From NCBI GenBank assembly GCA_002427845.1, contig DIYZ01000165.1, positions 8,257 to 13,801 on the forward strand: a stretch of DNA of 5,545 nucleotides, given 5' to 3'. The position numbers were made by a program, and so were the translations under genes. The notes below the pieces were generated by a model that was given only the letters and a program-made list of their open reading frames with translations, had not been told where the DNA came from and searched no databases. Below are positions 1 through 5,545 of the stretch, one piece after another. The stretch comes from Chloracidobacterium sp. UBA6041. GTDB lineage: Bacteria > Acidobacteriota > Blastocatellia > Pyrinomonadales > Pyrinomonadaceae. Each line of letters starts with the position of its first letter. The stretch's first letter is position 1.

Positions 1-599
1 TCTGTGCCTCCGAGAATCAGTCCATCTATTCCCTCACGTTCCTTCAACCGGTCCACGATCCCCAGTAGCTTCTCGCGCGTCGCCGGCAGAAAAACGCCGT
101 TCACCAATTCGCTCATGTAGCGCGTGTGGATATAGTCTTGTTCAGTTTCATCGGGAGCAACGAGTTCAATTCCTGCTTTGGAAAATACCGCGGGATAGAA
201 TTGCCCCTGCATTGTGAAGCGCGTGCCAAACAGGCCGACTCTCTGCAAGCCCATGCGTGATGCCGCGTCGCAAGTTGCTTCGACTATACTAATAAGTGGC
301 AATGATGAACGGCCGCGAATTTCATCAAAAACAATATGCGGCGTATTCGACGCGAACGCGCCAAAGTCAGCGCCCGCTCGAGCCAGCTTCTCAACTGCGT
401 CAACCAGGTAATCAGTAACCAAAGCCAATCTGTTCGCCAGTATCAAATCCAGCATCTTCTTCAGGTTGATGCTGTTGATTATGATTGGCGGATAGTTTCC
501 GTCATTCGTTTGCTTGCGATAAGACGCGATCAGCAAGCGGTAATACTCAACCGTCGACTCTGGTGCGATACCGCCGACGATGCCTGCAGTCTTCGTCAT
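1..599 (-). CDS. Asp/Glu racemase-family protein, C-terminus cut by window edge
   Basis: The reverse strand gives 199 complete codons plus two bases with no stop, starting at the ATG at 599. The N-terminus MTKTAGIVGGIAPESTVEYY is typical of the aspartate/glutamate/hydantoin racemase superfamily (G-x-x-G-G near residue 9, E-S-T at 14-16). Later motifs are SNTPH (84-88), GLFGTRFTM (122-130) and LILGGTE (194-200). Known members use two cysteines, one in each half, as acid/base pair for PLP-independent racemisation. Here the first is Ser84 (motif xNTxH) and the second is Gly198 (motif G-C-T-E read as G-G-T-E). The only Cys seen is Cys110, after IVEAT. The fold assignment is therefore strong but the reaction is not established. 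Family members are about 230 residues, so roughly 30 are missing. No clear Shine-Dalgarno sequence precedes the ATG, but the start matches the family's usual N-terminus. It lies 49 bases downstream of a small membrane-protein gene, possibly co-transcribed. Confidence 0.85.
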   Translation of the reverse strand, partial: MTKTAGIVGGIAPESTVEYYRLLIASYRKQTNDGNYPPIIINSINLKKMLDLILANRLALVTDYLVDAVEKLARAGADFGAFASNTPHIVFDEIRGRSSLPLISIVEATCDAASRMGLQRVGLFGTRFTMQGQFYPAVFSKAGIELVAPDETEQDYIHTRYMSELVNGVFLPATREKLLGIVDRLKEREGIDGLILGGT

Positions 600-648
600 G
601 AATTTCGTACCGCGTCTTGCGGCTAAGGAATGGACTAAGACGTTACGG

Positions 649-891
649 TTAATCCGAAGTCTTACCGAAGAGAACGTTGATCCAGTAGAAGGCCACTGTG
701 CCGCTGCCAATGACGGCACAAGTTGCAACTGTGCGCCATAGAATATCCGTGCCGGCAAACTTCCAGATTGCGAGCAGCGAGGCAAGCACAGCGACGAGAA
801 TGCAGGCACTCGTGATCCAGAAAGAAATGCTTCTGACCATGGCTGGATTCAGGAAGCCTCGTCGTGACTGGCGTTGTTGAGAGTTTTCCAA
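649..891 (-). CDS. Small two-helix membrane protein of unknown function
   Basis: This encodes 80 residues if started at the TTG at 891. That start is preferred because AGGGAGG lies six bases before it. A TTG ten codons upstream (921) and an internal ATG (840, residue 18) have no comparable ribosome binding site. The N-terminal 23 residues are polar and basic (ENSQQRQSRRG). Two hydrophobic segments follow, at about residues 24-43 (FWITSACILVAVLASLLAIW) and 54-75, joined by a short loop AGTDILWR. The tail FGKTSD is short and charged. This predicts a small inner-membrane protein with two transmembrane helices. I do not recognise the family. The following gene, an Asp/Glu racemase homologue, starts 49 bases downstream on the same strand, so co-expression is plausible, but no functional link is shown. 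Confidence 0.6.
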   Translation of the reverse strand: MENSQQRQSRRGFLNPAMVRSISFWITSACILVAVLASLLAIWKFAGTDILWRTVATCAVIGSGTVAFYWINVLFGKTSD

Positions 892-897
892 AAGCGT

Positions 898-904
898 CCT
901 CCCT
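898..904 (-). promoter_or_regulatory. Strong Shine-Dalgarno sequence (AGGGAGG)
   Basis: On the minus strand AGGGAGG is followed by ACGCTT and then TTG at 891. The spacing is six bases after GGAGG. It is the best ribosome binding site in the left half of the window, and it decides the start of the small membrane protein. Confidence 0.6.
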
Positions 905-997
905 GCCTGGTAATCAACCAACCATTGGCTCTATTAACTGTGGGGGTGAAACCATATCTTAAGGCTCAGTAACAAATCTGAAAAGCGCGAAGGTTAT

Positions 998-1142
998 TCA
1001 ACCTCTCAGGAATGAGGGTCCAATGACATGAATCACAATGTCCGCGGAAAAGTGTGCGACCATCGCCGCTTCGAGGCCTTTTTTCCAGTAGAGGTAACCT
1101 CCTGTTTAAGACCAGTTATGTCCTGGGCAGTGGGATAACCAC
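998..1142 (-). pseudogene. Decayed C-terminus of a CPBP (CAAX/Rce1-like) intramembrane protease
   Basis: Read on the minus strand from 1105 down to the TGA at 998, one frame gives 35 residues, including GGYLYWKKGLEAAMVAHFSA followed by DIVIHVIGPSFLRG. This matches the usual end of CPBP-family membrane metalloproteases (Gly-hydrophobic-YW-x-x-GLEAA-x-x-AHF-x-A-D), including the last active-site motif HxxxD (H at 1052-1054, D at 1040-1042). Immediately upstream the reading continues in another frame as PLPRT, a TAA at 1116-1118, then LVLN. That fits the family's usual R-T-L-V-L-N-G before this motif, so there is a frameshift near 1103-1106 and a nonsense codon. The parts carrying the E-E-x-x-x-R and F-x-x-x-H motifs are absent: 59 bases further on the stop of the OsmC gene is reached. 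The family normally has some 200-300 residues, so this is a remnant. The identification comes from motif memory only. Confidence 0.7.
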
Positions 1143-1201
1143 GCGACACCGCGGACTCCATCAAGCATTTTCTTTTCGATTATCTTTGGAAATCCAGGGC
1201 T

Positions 1202-1627
1202 TCACTTTTCGAGCACCGCATTCATCGTAATTTCCGCGTTCAATACTCTGGATACCGGGCAACCCGCCTTGGCATTGTTAGCTGCTTTTTCAAATGCCTC
1301 CTGGTCTGCGCCCGGTACTCTGGCTTTCACCTCCAGATGAACGGAAGTAATTGTAAAGCCGGCGTCTGTCTTCTCCAGTTTGACGCTTGCGGTGGTGCGG
1401 ATGCTCTCGGGCGTTAAGCCCGCTTGACCTAATTGCCCCGACAGCGCCATTGAAAAACAACCTGCGTGTGCCGCGGCGATTAATTCTTCCGGATTGGTAC
1501 CCTTGCCATCCTCAAACCGAGTGCTAAAGGAATATTGCGTGTCGGTCAGCACGCCACTGTCGGTCGAGATTGTGCCCTTGCCATCTTTGAGGCCGCCTTG
1601 CCAGACAGCCGATGCATTACGTTTCAT
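1202..1627 (-). CDS. osmC: OsmC-family peroxiredoxin (organic hydroperoxide reductase)
   Basis: This encodes 141 residues, close to the usual 140-145 of OsmC. The frame stays open further upstream to 1753, but the ATG at 1627 is chosen because GGGAGG sits just before it and the protein then starts MKRNASAVWQGGLKDGKG, as in OsmC. OsmC/Ohr proteins reduce organic hydroperoxides in the cytoplasm with a pair of cysteines. The expected residues are present: Arg37 (TRFEDGKGTNPEELI), Glu47/Glu48, the peroxidatic Cys57 in AAAHAGCFSMALS, and the resolving Cys123 in KAGCPVSRVLNAEI. The order and spacing fit OsmC better than Ohr. It is 144 bases downstream of the membrane protein gene and has its own promoter candidate, so it may be expressed alone. 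A remnant of another gene follows its stop. Confidence 0.93.
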   Translation of the reverse strand: MKRNASAVWQGGLKDGKGTISTDSGVLTDTQYSFSTRFEDGKGTNPEELIAAAHAGCFSMALSGQLGQAGLTPESIRTTASVKLEKTDAGFTITSVHLEVKARVPGADQEAFEKAANNAKAGCPVSRVLNAEITMNAVLEK

Positions 1628-1631
1628 GTGC

Positions 1632-1636
1632 CCTCC
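1632..1636 (-). promoter_or_regulatory. Shine-Dalgarno sequence of the OsmC gene
   Basis: GGAGG is followed by GCAC and then the ATG at 1627, within the minus-strand context CTGGGAGGGCAC. It decides in favour of the 141-residue OsmC over the 183-codon upstream extension. Confidence 0.65.
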
Positions 1637-1663
1637 CAGGCGAACGATGTGAATTGCTCGATG

Positions 1664-1692
1664 ACGATAAACTAACTTCCACAACGTCACAA
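1664..1692 (-). promoter_or_regulatory. Candidate sigma70-type promoter for the OsmC gene
   Basis: On the minus strand TTGTGA (1692-1687) and TATCGT (1669-1664) are separated by 17 bases. Each hexamer matches the consensus at four of six positions. The -10 lies 36 bases before the OsmC start codon, a suitable leader length. This is based on consensus matching only, and many lineages outside Proteobacteria use looser promoters. Confidence 0.3.
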
Positions 1693-1771
1693 CAGCGCCA
1701 GGGCTCCGAGAGTGCGGGCGCTCAGGCCATCGTCGCGCCGAACAAGACATCAAAACTCCGGCACGGTTGCT

Positions 1772-3091
1772 TCAGTACCTCGCGCCTTCACGTCTTTCGC
1801 CTAAGAGGCGATAGTCTTTCTCTCTAATCGCTTCGACAATTCTATTACGCTCAAGATAGATGGATGTTCGCTTGAAGTTATTTGCAGCCAATCCCACCTC
1901 GAAGACAATACCGCAGATAATCATCACAAGAGCAAACTTCTGCCAATTGCGCTTTTTCAGAAATTCGCTCCAACAGTAAAGGCTATACAACATCGCCACC
2001 GGCATGGTGACGTAAAGAGTGTGGGAGACAGGAGACTTCATAGAAAAGAGAAAACTGAAATACAAAAGCGCGATCGTCGCCAGCGTGAAATATTTCATTG
2101 CTTTCCAATCTTTTTGCGTATGCTCTTTCTTAAACCAAAGCAGGAGCATTGCAATGCATTGCAGAATTCCTACCAGGGTGAGAATGATGACAAAAGGGAT
2201 CAGCCAGGGGTTGTCCTTCAGGAAAGCTAAACGCGTGGCAGTGTTGTTTCCTATGAAGCGCGGTATTTCGTAACTGGCGAAAGATAAGAACCTGCCCAGG
2301 ACACCTTCGACCACATTTAGATTCCTGCGGAGATTAACGGAGCTGAATTGGATAGTCTCGTTTGTGCCGCCCAGGCCTTGTCGTAAGCCATACTTGATAA
2401 ACGTGGGCAGCAGCAAACTCCCCATGATGATCGCGCCGCCGGCGAACCAAACGAGAGATGAGCTAGCTCTACTGCCAAATTTTCGGGACTGACAATAAAA
2501 CGAAAGCAACACGTAAGGAACAAGCATGACCCACGAAAGGTGAAGCTGCATGATCCAGCAGAGCGTCAGCCCCATCATGAAATTCGCCCACCGGGGCGGA
2601 ATGATGCCGCGGGTAAGAAACGGGTAGGTTTCGATCGCGGCCACAAAGAATAGGATTGCGGCCGGCAAAACGTAGGAAGGATTGTAAATGTTAGTGGAAA
2701 AGCAAAGTGTCCAGGGCGCTGTCAATAGCCATGACCAGACAAACCACTTTGGGATTTCGGGCAAACGTTTGGTGCAGTACCACGCAAAGAAACAGAGGCC
2801 GGAAAATGTCAGAAGGTTTAATAAGAGGTAAGGCGCTTCCGGGATGGGCAGAATGTAGAAGGGCAGACCGACGAGTAGTCCCTGCAAAGCTCCCGGGATT
2901 TGAATTGAGCTCGTAACGTCGGGCCCAAAGTATGGCCAGGCCCCTGTTGTGTAATACTTAAGCCCAATCAAATAGATCTGCTTTTCGTCGGCCGCAACTG
3001 TCCCTAACCCCAGGCACAAACCAAATGCCAAACGGAACAGGAAAGTTACGACCAGCGCGGCGATAAAGAGGAACTTGTTTGCTTGTTTCAC
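1772..3091 (-). CDS. Polytopic membrane protein, probable GT-C-type glycosyltransferase
   Basis: This encodes 439 residues from a GTG at 3091. There is no nearby in-frame ATG, and the N-terminus MKQANKFLFIAALVV directly begins a membrane helix. About 11 hydrophobic segments are visible (roughly 7-30, 63-83, 87-106, 117-132, 139-156, 170-200, 213-232, 296-318, 332-350, 356-376, 385-404), followed by a short basic soluble tail. The loop after the first helix carries Asp35-Glu36 in the context ADEKQIYLIGLKYYTTG and then WPYFGPD. GT-C enzymes (the PMT/ArnT/GT39-like group) carry their catalytic acidic residues in this first extracytoplasmic loop and transfer sugars from lipid-linked donors. A second characteristic stretch is MQLHLSW (181-187). 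Donor and acceptor cannot be told, and a lipid-modifying or transport role is not excluded. It follows the small secreted-protein gene by 48 bases. No good Shine-Dalgarno sequence is present; a GC-rich inverted repeat lies there instead. Confidence 0.6.
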   Translation of the reverse strand: MKQANKFLFIAALVVTFLFRLAFGLCLGLGTVAADEKQIYLIGLKYYTTGAWPYFGPDVTSSIQIPGALQGLLVGLPFYILPIPEAPYLLLNLLTFSGLCFFAWYCTKRLPEIPKWFVWSWLLTAPWTLCFSTNIYNPSYVLPAAILFFVAAIETYPFLTRGIIPPRWANFMMGLTLCWIMQLHLSWVMLVPYVLLSFYCQSRKFGSRASSSLVWFAGGAIIMGSLLLPTFIKYGLRQGLGGTNETIQFSSVNLRRNLNVVEGVLGRFLSFASYEIPRFIGNNTATRLAFLKDNPWLIPFVIILTLVGILQCIAMLLLWFKKEHTQKDWKAMKYFTLATIALLYFSFLFSMKSPVSHTLYVTMPVAMLYSLYCWSEFLKKRNWQKFALVMIICGIVFEVGLAANNFKRTSIYLERNRIVEAIREKDYRLLGERREGARY

Positions 3092-3095
3092 ATTT

Positions 3096-3109
3096 CCAGG
3101 GCCTGGCCC
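3096..3109. repeat. GC-rich inverted repeat just before the membrane protein start
   Basis: CCAGG-G-CCTGG (3096-3106) overlaps a second palindrome, GGGCC-T-GGCCC (3099-3109). In the minus-strand transcript this would form alternative short stems ending about four bases before the GTG start at 3091, where a Shine-Dalgarno sequence would normally sit. There is no U-tract, so it is not a standard terminator. A role in limiting translation is only an inference. Confidence 0.35.
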
Positions 3110-3139
3110 GGCGCCGTGCGGACAAAAATTCCTTATGTG

Positions 3140-3637
3140 CTATTTCACGGTCGCAATCGTTTTTTCATCCAGATCCGCCTTCAGGGTGTAATAATCCTCT
3201 CCGATTCTCTTGCCGGAAACCTCTACGCGCCCCTGTGTTTTATTCAAGATGTATAAGAAAAAGAAGCTGCGTGAATCAGCGCTACCGCTGTCTACGATCT
3301 TCGCCCCACTTTTACCGAGGTCTCTTTCCACATCCTGTTTCAGCGCGGCAATCAAGTTTGCCTCATCGAAACTTTCAACTCGATCAGCTTTCAGCCGGCA
3401 GGAAAAGTCTTCCGCTTTATGAGAATGAGATTCCTTTGTGCCAAAAAAGCCACTGCCTCCGCCAATGCCCGCTCCACCACCAGCGCCGCAGTCCAAACCG
3501 GGATGAATTTTATTCTTCTCAACTAATTGTCGCAGCGAAAAACTAGCGAAGAATGAACTTTGGCCCCAGTGTAAACATGCTGTGAAGCAAGCGGCCATCA
3601 TCAATAACGTGCTAACTTTTGAAACATGGCTCTTCAT
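3140..3637 (-). CDS. Small exported or lipoprotein-like protein of unknown function
   Basis: This encodes 165 residues from the ATG at 3637. A TTG at 3661 in the same frame would overlap the decarboxylase stop as TTGA and add eight residues, but neither start has a strong ribosome binding site. The ATG gives a better signal sequence: a basic start MKSHVSK, then the hydrophobic STLLMMAACFTAC with two lipobox-like sites (MAA-Cys17 or FTA-Cys21). A glycine-rich stretch follows at 51-63 (GAGGGAGIGGGSG), then a mixed alpha/beta-looking C-terminal part (about 77-160) with RVESFDEANLIAALKQDVER and NKTQGRVEVSGKRIG. Further Cys at 50 and 80 might form a disulphide outside the cytoplasm. I do not recognise a named family. 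It begins 20 bases after the decarboxylase stop and ends 48 bases before the membrane protein start, so it is probably the middle gene of a three-gene unit. No enzymatic motif was found. Confidence 0.65.
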   Translation of the reverse strand: MKSHVSKVSTLLMMAACFTACLHWGQSSFFASFSLRQLVEKNKIHPGLDCGAGGGAGIGGGSGFFGTKESHSHKAEDFSCRLKADRVESFDEANLIAALKQDVERDLGKSGAKIVDSGSADSRSFFFLYILNKTQGRVEVSGKRIGEDYYTLKADLDEKTIATVK

Positions 3638-3657
3638 CTTCTGACTAGCCGTGGCAG

Positions 3658-5010
3658 TCAATCGGAGTGCTTACGAGCAATGCGCACGATCGCATCCAGG
3701 CTGCGTTCGACATCCGTGTCTGTCGTGGCCCAGGACGAGACGCTGATGCGCATAGCCGTCTGTCCCTGCCAGACCGTGCCTCCACACCAACAAGTTCCGT
3801 CCGTCTGCACTGCGGCGATTACGCGATTGGTCGTCTCGGCGTCGCCAAACGACACCAAAACCTGATTAAGAACCACGTCGTTAAGCACCTTGTAGCCGGC
3901 GGCTACGAGACCTTCCGCGAAGCGTCTGGCCTGACGGCAGTTGCGTTCTATTAACTCAGTCACGCCCTCGCGACCCAGCGAACGTAGCGCAGCCCAAACT
4001 TCCACACCGCGCGCGCGTCTGGAAAGCTCCGGCGTGAAGTCGGAAGGATTTCGAAACGAACTCGTAGGGAGATATTCCGCCGTGATCGCCATCGCTGCTC
4101 GTAGAGCATCAGCATCGCGCACCAGCGCCAAACCACTATCGTAGGGAACGTTGAGCCACTTATGAAAGTCCGTCGCCCACGAATGCGCATTTGCGAGGCC
4201 GCTAGTGAGACGCAACGTCGCCGCAGAAGTTGTGGCCCATAAACCAAAAGCGCCGTCAACGTGCACCCACGCATCGGCAGCATGGGCGCGCTCGCAAATC
4301 TCAGCGAACGGATCAAACGCTCCTGTATTTACGTTGCCCGCCTGAACACAGATGATCGTCGGACCCGACAAAGGCGGCAAGGCGTCAGCGCGCATTCTTC
4401 CCGCGGAGTCAACGGGTACTCTATAAACTCGGTTGCGGCCAAGCCCCAAAAGACCCAGTGACTTGAACAACGTTGGATGTGCTTCCGCGCCGACGATCAC
4501 TTTGATTGGAGGGGCGCCAAACAACCCATCGGCTTCAACGTTCCATCCCGCTCGTTTGAGTAAGGCATGGCGGGCCGCGGCCAGCGCCGAGAAGTTTGCC
4601 ATCGTCGCTCCGGTGACGAAAGCGCCACCACATTCCGCCGGCAAGTTGAAGAGATCCAACAGCCAGTCCAGCGCGATTTCTTCCAAACGCGCGGTGGCAG
4701 GCGTCGGAGTGTAGAGTCCGGAGTTTTGGTCCCACGCGCCGGCGAGCCAGTTCGCTGCCAGGGTAACAGGGAGCGCACCGCCGATGACGAAGCCAAAAAA
4801 ACGACGGCCCGCCATCGCCATCGTCGCCGGCGAGCAGACTTCATCCAGCAACTCGATTGTTTGTTCGGCGGTCGTCAATTTGTCAGCCAGAGGTTCGTCG
4901 AGTTTCGCAAGCTCGGCAATTGCTTTTGCCGACGGCGCGACACGCCTCGACCCGAGTCCGTCGAGATAGGAAATGGCGCGCTGAGCGGTGTCTTCCAAAA
5001 GTTCTCGCAT
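3658..5010 (-). CDS. PLP-dependent group II amino-acid decarboxylase family protein
   Basis: This encodes 450 residues from the ATG at 5010, preferred over a TTG at 5022 because GGAG lies six bases before the ATG. It belongs to the aromatic-L-amino-acid/glutamate decarboxylase superfamily (fold-type I PLP enzymes, about 450-500 residues). Visible landmarks are: substrate-entry region NSGLYTPTPATARLEE (about 96-111); phosphate-binding TGATMAN (133-139); AEAHPTLFKSLGLLG with the His178 expected to stack on PLP; HVDGAFGLWA with Asp252 contacting the pyridine nitrogen; and DFHKWLNVPYDSG with Lys284 as the Schiff-base lysine. All catalytic positions look intact. The end, AMRISVSSWATTDTDVERSL, is typical of the bacterial subfamily. 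The amino acid used cannot be read from sequence, and databases often label such proteins 'aspartate aminotransferase family'. A small secreted protein and a GT-C-like membrane protein follow closely, but no shared pathway is evident. Confidence 0.92.
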   Translation of the reverse strand: MRELLEDTAQRAISYLDGLGSRRVAPSAKAIAELAKLDEPLADKLTTAEQTIELLDEVCSPATMAMAGRRFFGFVIGGALPVTLAANWLAGAWDQNSGLYTPTPATARLEEIALDWLLDLFNLPAECGGAFVTGATMANFSALAAARHALLKRAGWNVEADGLFGAPPIKVIVGAEAHPTLFKSLGLLGLGRNRVYRVPVDSAGRMRADALPPLSGPTIICVQAGNVNTGAFDPFAEICERAHAADAWVHVDGAFGLWATTSAATLRLTSGLANAHSWATDFHKWLNVPYDSGLALVRDADALRAAMAITAEYLPTSSFRNPSDFTPELSRRARGVEVWAALRSLGREGVTELIERNCRQARRFAEGLVAAGYKVLNDVVLNQVLVSFGDAETTNRVIAAVQTDGTCWCGGTVWQGQTAMRISVSSWATTDTDVERSLDAIVRIARKHSD

Positions 5011-5016
5011 TCGTGT

Positions 5017-5020
5017 CTCC
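5017..5020 (-). promoter_or_regulatory. Shine-Dalgarno sequence of the decarboxylase gene
   Basis: The minus strand reads TTGGAGACACGAATG. GGAG with six bases to the ATG at 5010 supports that start over the TTG that overlaps the GGAG itself. Confidence 0.5.
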
Positions 5021-5062
5021 AACAGCGGTGATGTATTCCGCAGAGGTGAGGTGGACCGGAGC

Positions 5063-5091
5063 TATTTAGAACCTCGGTGCTCAATACTCAA
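5063..5091 (-). promoter_or_regulatory. Weak promoter candidate ahead of the decarboxylase gene
   Basis: On the minus strand TTGAGT (5091-5086) is followed after 17 bases by TAAATA (5068-5063). The -35 is fair, the -10 poor. The -35 lies in a short tandem repeat, TATTGAG twice, directly after the YceI-like stop codon. The 83-base gap between the two genes is long enough for an independent promoter, but the match is weak. Confidence 0.22.
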
Positions 5092-5093
5092 TA

Positions 5094-5545
5094 CTACTGA
5101 CGGGCCACGATTTCAAACGTCAATTTCAGTTTGTCTCGCACGCGGATTGTGTTGTGCAGGGCCGACGTAGCATTGACTTTATAGTCACTGCGCTTCACCA
5201 CAAACTCGCCGCGCGCTCGCAGATTCGTGTCGCTTAGCGTTACGAATGCGGGGATCACAATATGCCTGGTGACACCGTGCAAGGTGAGCTCGCCCGCTAT
5301 CTTTGCCTCGTATCCATCTTTACCCATCTTGCCGGACACGCTGGTGCTTCGGAAAACAATCTCAGGATATTTTCCAGTCTCAAGCACCAGGTCGCGTATC
5401 TCACCGTTGATGATCTGTTTCTGCTTTTCGGTGAATACGTCGCGTGTTTCCGTCAGTGAATCTGCGCGAACAGTGAATTGCAGCGCGGCGGGACTGATTG
5501 CGCCGGGAGTGAGTTGTGCTTCGCCTGTGAATTCGCGCACCGCGA
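5094..5545 (-). CDS. YceI-like family protein, N-terminus cut by window edge
   Basis: About 149 codons are visible, open to the right edge and ending with TAG at 5094-5096. The first readable residues are AVREFTGEAQLTPGA. A GTG at 5540 lies in this frame, but the family has about 40 more residues before this point, usually with a signal peptide, so the gene most likely starts outside the window. YceI proteins are lipocalin-like beta barrels, mostly periplasmic, that bind long polyisoprenoid lipids. Supporting motifs are GKYPEIVFRSTSV, then GELTLHGVTRHIVIPAF, the hallmark strand pair, then GEFVVKRSDYKVNAT and the closing strand KLKLTFEIVARQ. The central segment RDVFTEKQKQIINGEIRDLV matches the helical insertion in which conserved residues normally precede LETGKYPEI. 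Physiological role unknown; no cytochrome b561 partner is visible. Confidence 0.85.
   Translation of the reverse strand, partial: AVREFTGEAQLTPGAISPAALQFTVRADSLTETRDVFTEKQKQIINGEIRDLVLETGKYPEIVFRSTSVSGKMGKDGYEAKIAGELTLHGVTRHIVIPAFVTLSDTNLRARGEFVVKRSDYKVNATSALHNTIRVRDKLKLTFEIVARQ

Noticed and set aside
336..626. Plus-strand open frame of 96 codons over the left region
   Set aside because: The minus strand there encodes the racemase-family protein with continuous family motifs, so this frame is a shadow.
991..1004. Hairpin AGGTT-ATTC-AACCT as a possible terminator
   Set aside because: The stem is only five base pairs, and on the minus strand the following TTTT comes six bases later, separated by GC-rich sequence. 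It also overlaps the last codons of the protease remnant, so it is likely chance.
1143..1201. Short minus-strand peptide frame (MLDGVRGVAWLSHCPGHNWS) downstream of the OsmC gene
   Set aside because: It has only 20 codons, no ribosome binding site and no family I recognise. It overlaps the damaged upstream part of the protease remnant and probably reads that decayed sequence out of frame.
1628..1753. 42-codon N-terminal extension of the OsmC gene
   Set aside because: The extension is Arg-rich and unlike OsmC, and a good Shine-Dalgarno sequence precedes the internal ATG at 1627, which gives the normal family length.
3079..3546. Plus-strand open frame of 155 codons
   Set aside because: It lies antisense to the small secreted-protein gene, crosses the intergenic gap, has a composition rich in Ser, Arg, Cys and Pro without domain-like pattern, and has no ribosome binding site. 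It is a shadow frame.
4567..5031. Plus-strand open frame of 154 codons
   Set aside because: It is fully antisense to the well-supported decarboxylase gene and its Arg-rich translation looks like a shadow of GC-biased codon positions.
5079..5095. Short tandem repeat TATTGAG x2 between the YceI-like and decarboxylase genes
   Set aside because: Two copies of a seven-base unit are too few to indicate a functional repeat array. It was noted only as part of the weak promoter candidate.

Overview
All recognisable genes in this window lie on the minus strand, so the window reads right to left. The families present are an OsmC peroxiredoxin, a YceI-like protein, a group II PLP decarboxylase, a GT-C-like membrane enzyme and an Asp/Glu racemase-fold protein. 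With base composition close to 50% GC, tightly packed genes and mixed ATG/GTG/TTG starts, they suggest a free-living Gram-negative-type bacterium. A soil or environmental lineage such as Acidobacteriota or Verrucomicrobiota is possible, but the sequence does not settle this. No phage, insertion sequence, CRISPR, tRNA or rRNA signature was seen.

Right part (5545 to about 3140). A YceI-family protein enters from the right edge without its N-terminus. After an 83-base gap with a weak promoter candidate comes a 450-residue PLP-dependent decarboxylase of the aromatic-L-amino-acid/glutamate decarboxylase superfamily. A small exported or lipoprotein-like protein of unknown function starts 20 bases after it.

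Middle (3091 to 1202). After 48 bases containing a GC-rich inverted repeat, a 439-residue polytopic membrane protein resembling GT-C glycosyltransferases starts at a GTG. The decarboxylase, the small protein and this membrane protein are close enough to be one transcription unit. A 144-base gap with a plausible promoter precedes an OsmC-type peroxiredoxin, which is probably its own unit.

Left part (1201 to 1). The stretch from 892 to 1201 has no intact gene. Bases 998 to about 1142 hold the decayed C-terminus of a CPBP (CAAX/Rce1-like) intramembrane protease. Bases 1143-1201 and 892-997 show nothing else I can name beyond a ribosome binding site. Then come a two-helix small membrane protein with a TTG start chosen by its Shine-Dalgarno sequence, and an Asp/Glu racemase-family protein that runs off the left edge. 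That last protein has Ser and Gly at the two positions that normally carry the catalytic cysteines. It and the protease remnant are the most notable observations. No new multi-gene system is evident; the genes look like a set of ordinary metabolic and envelope functions rather than one pathway.
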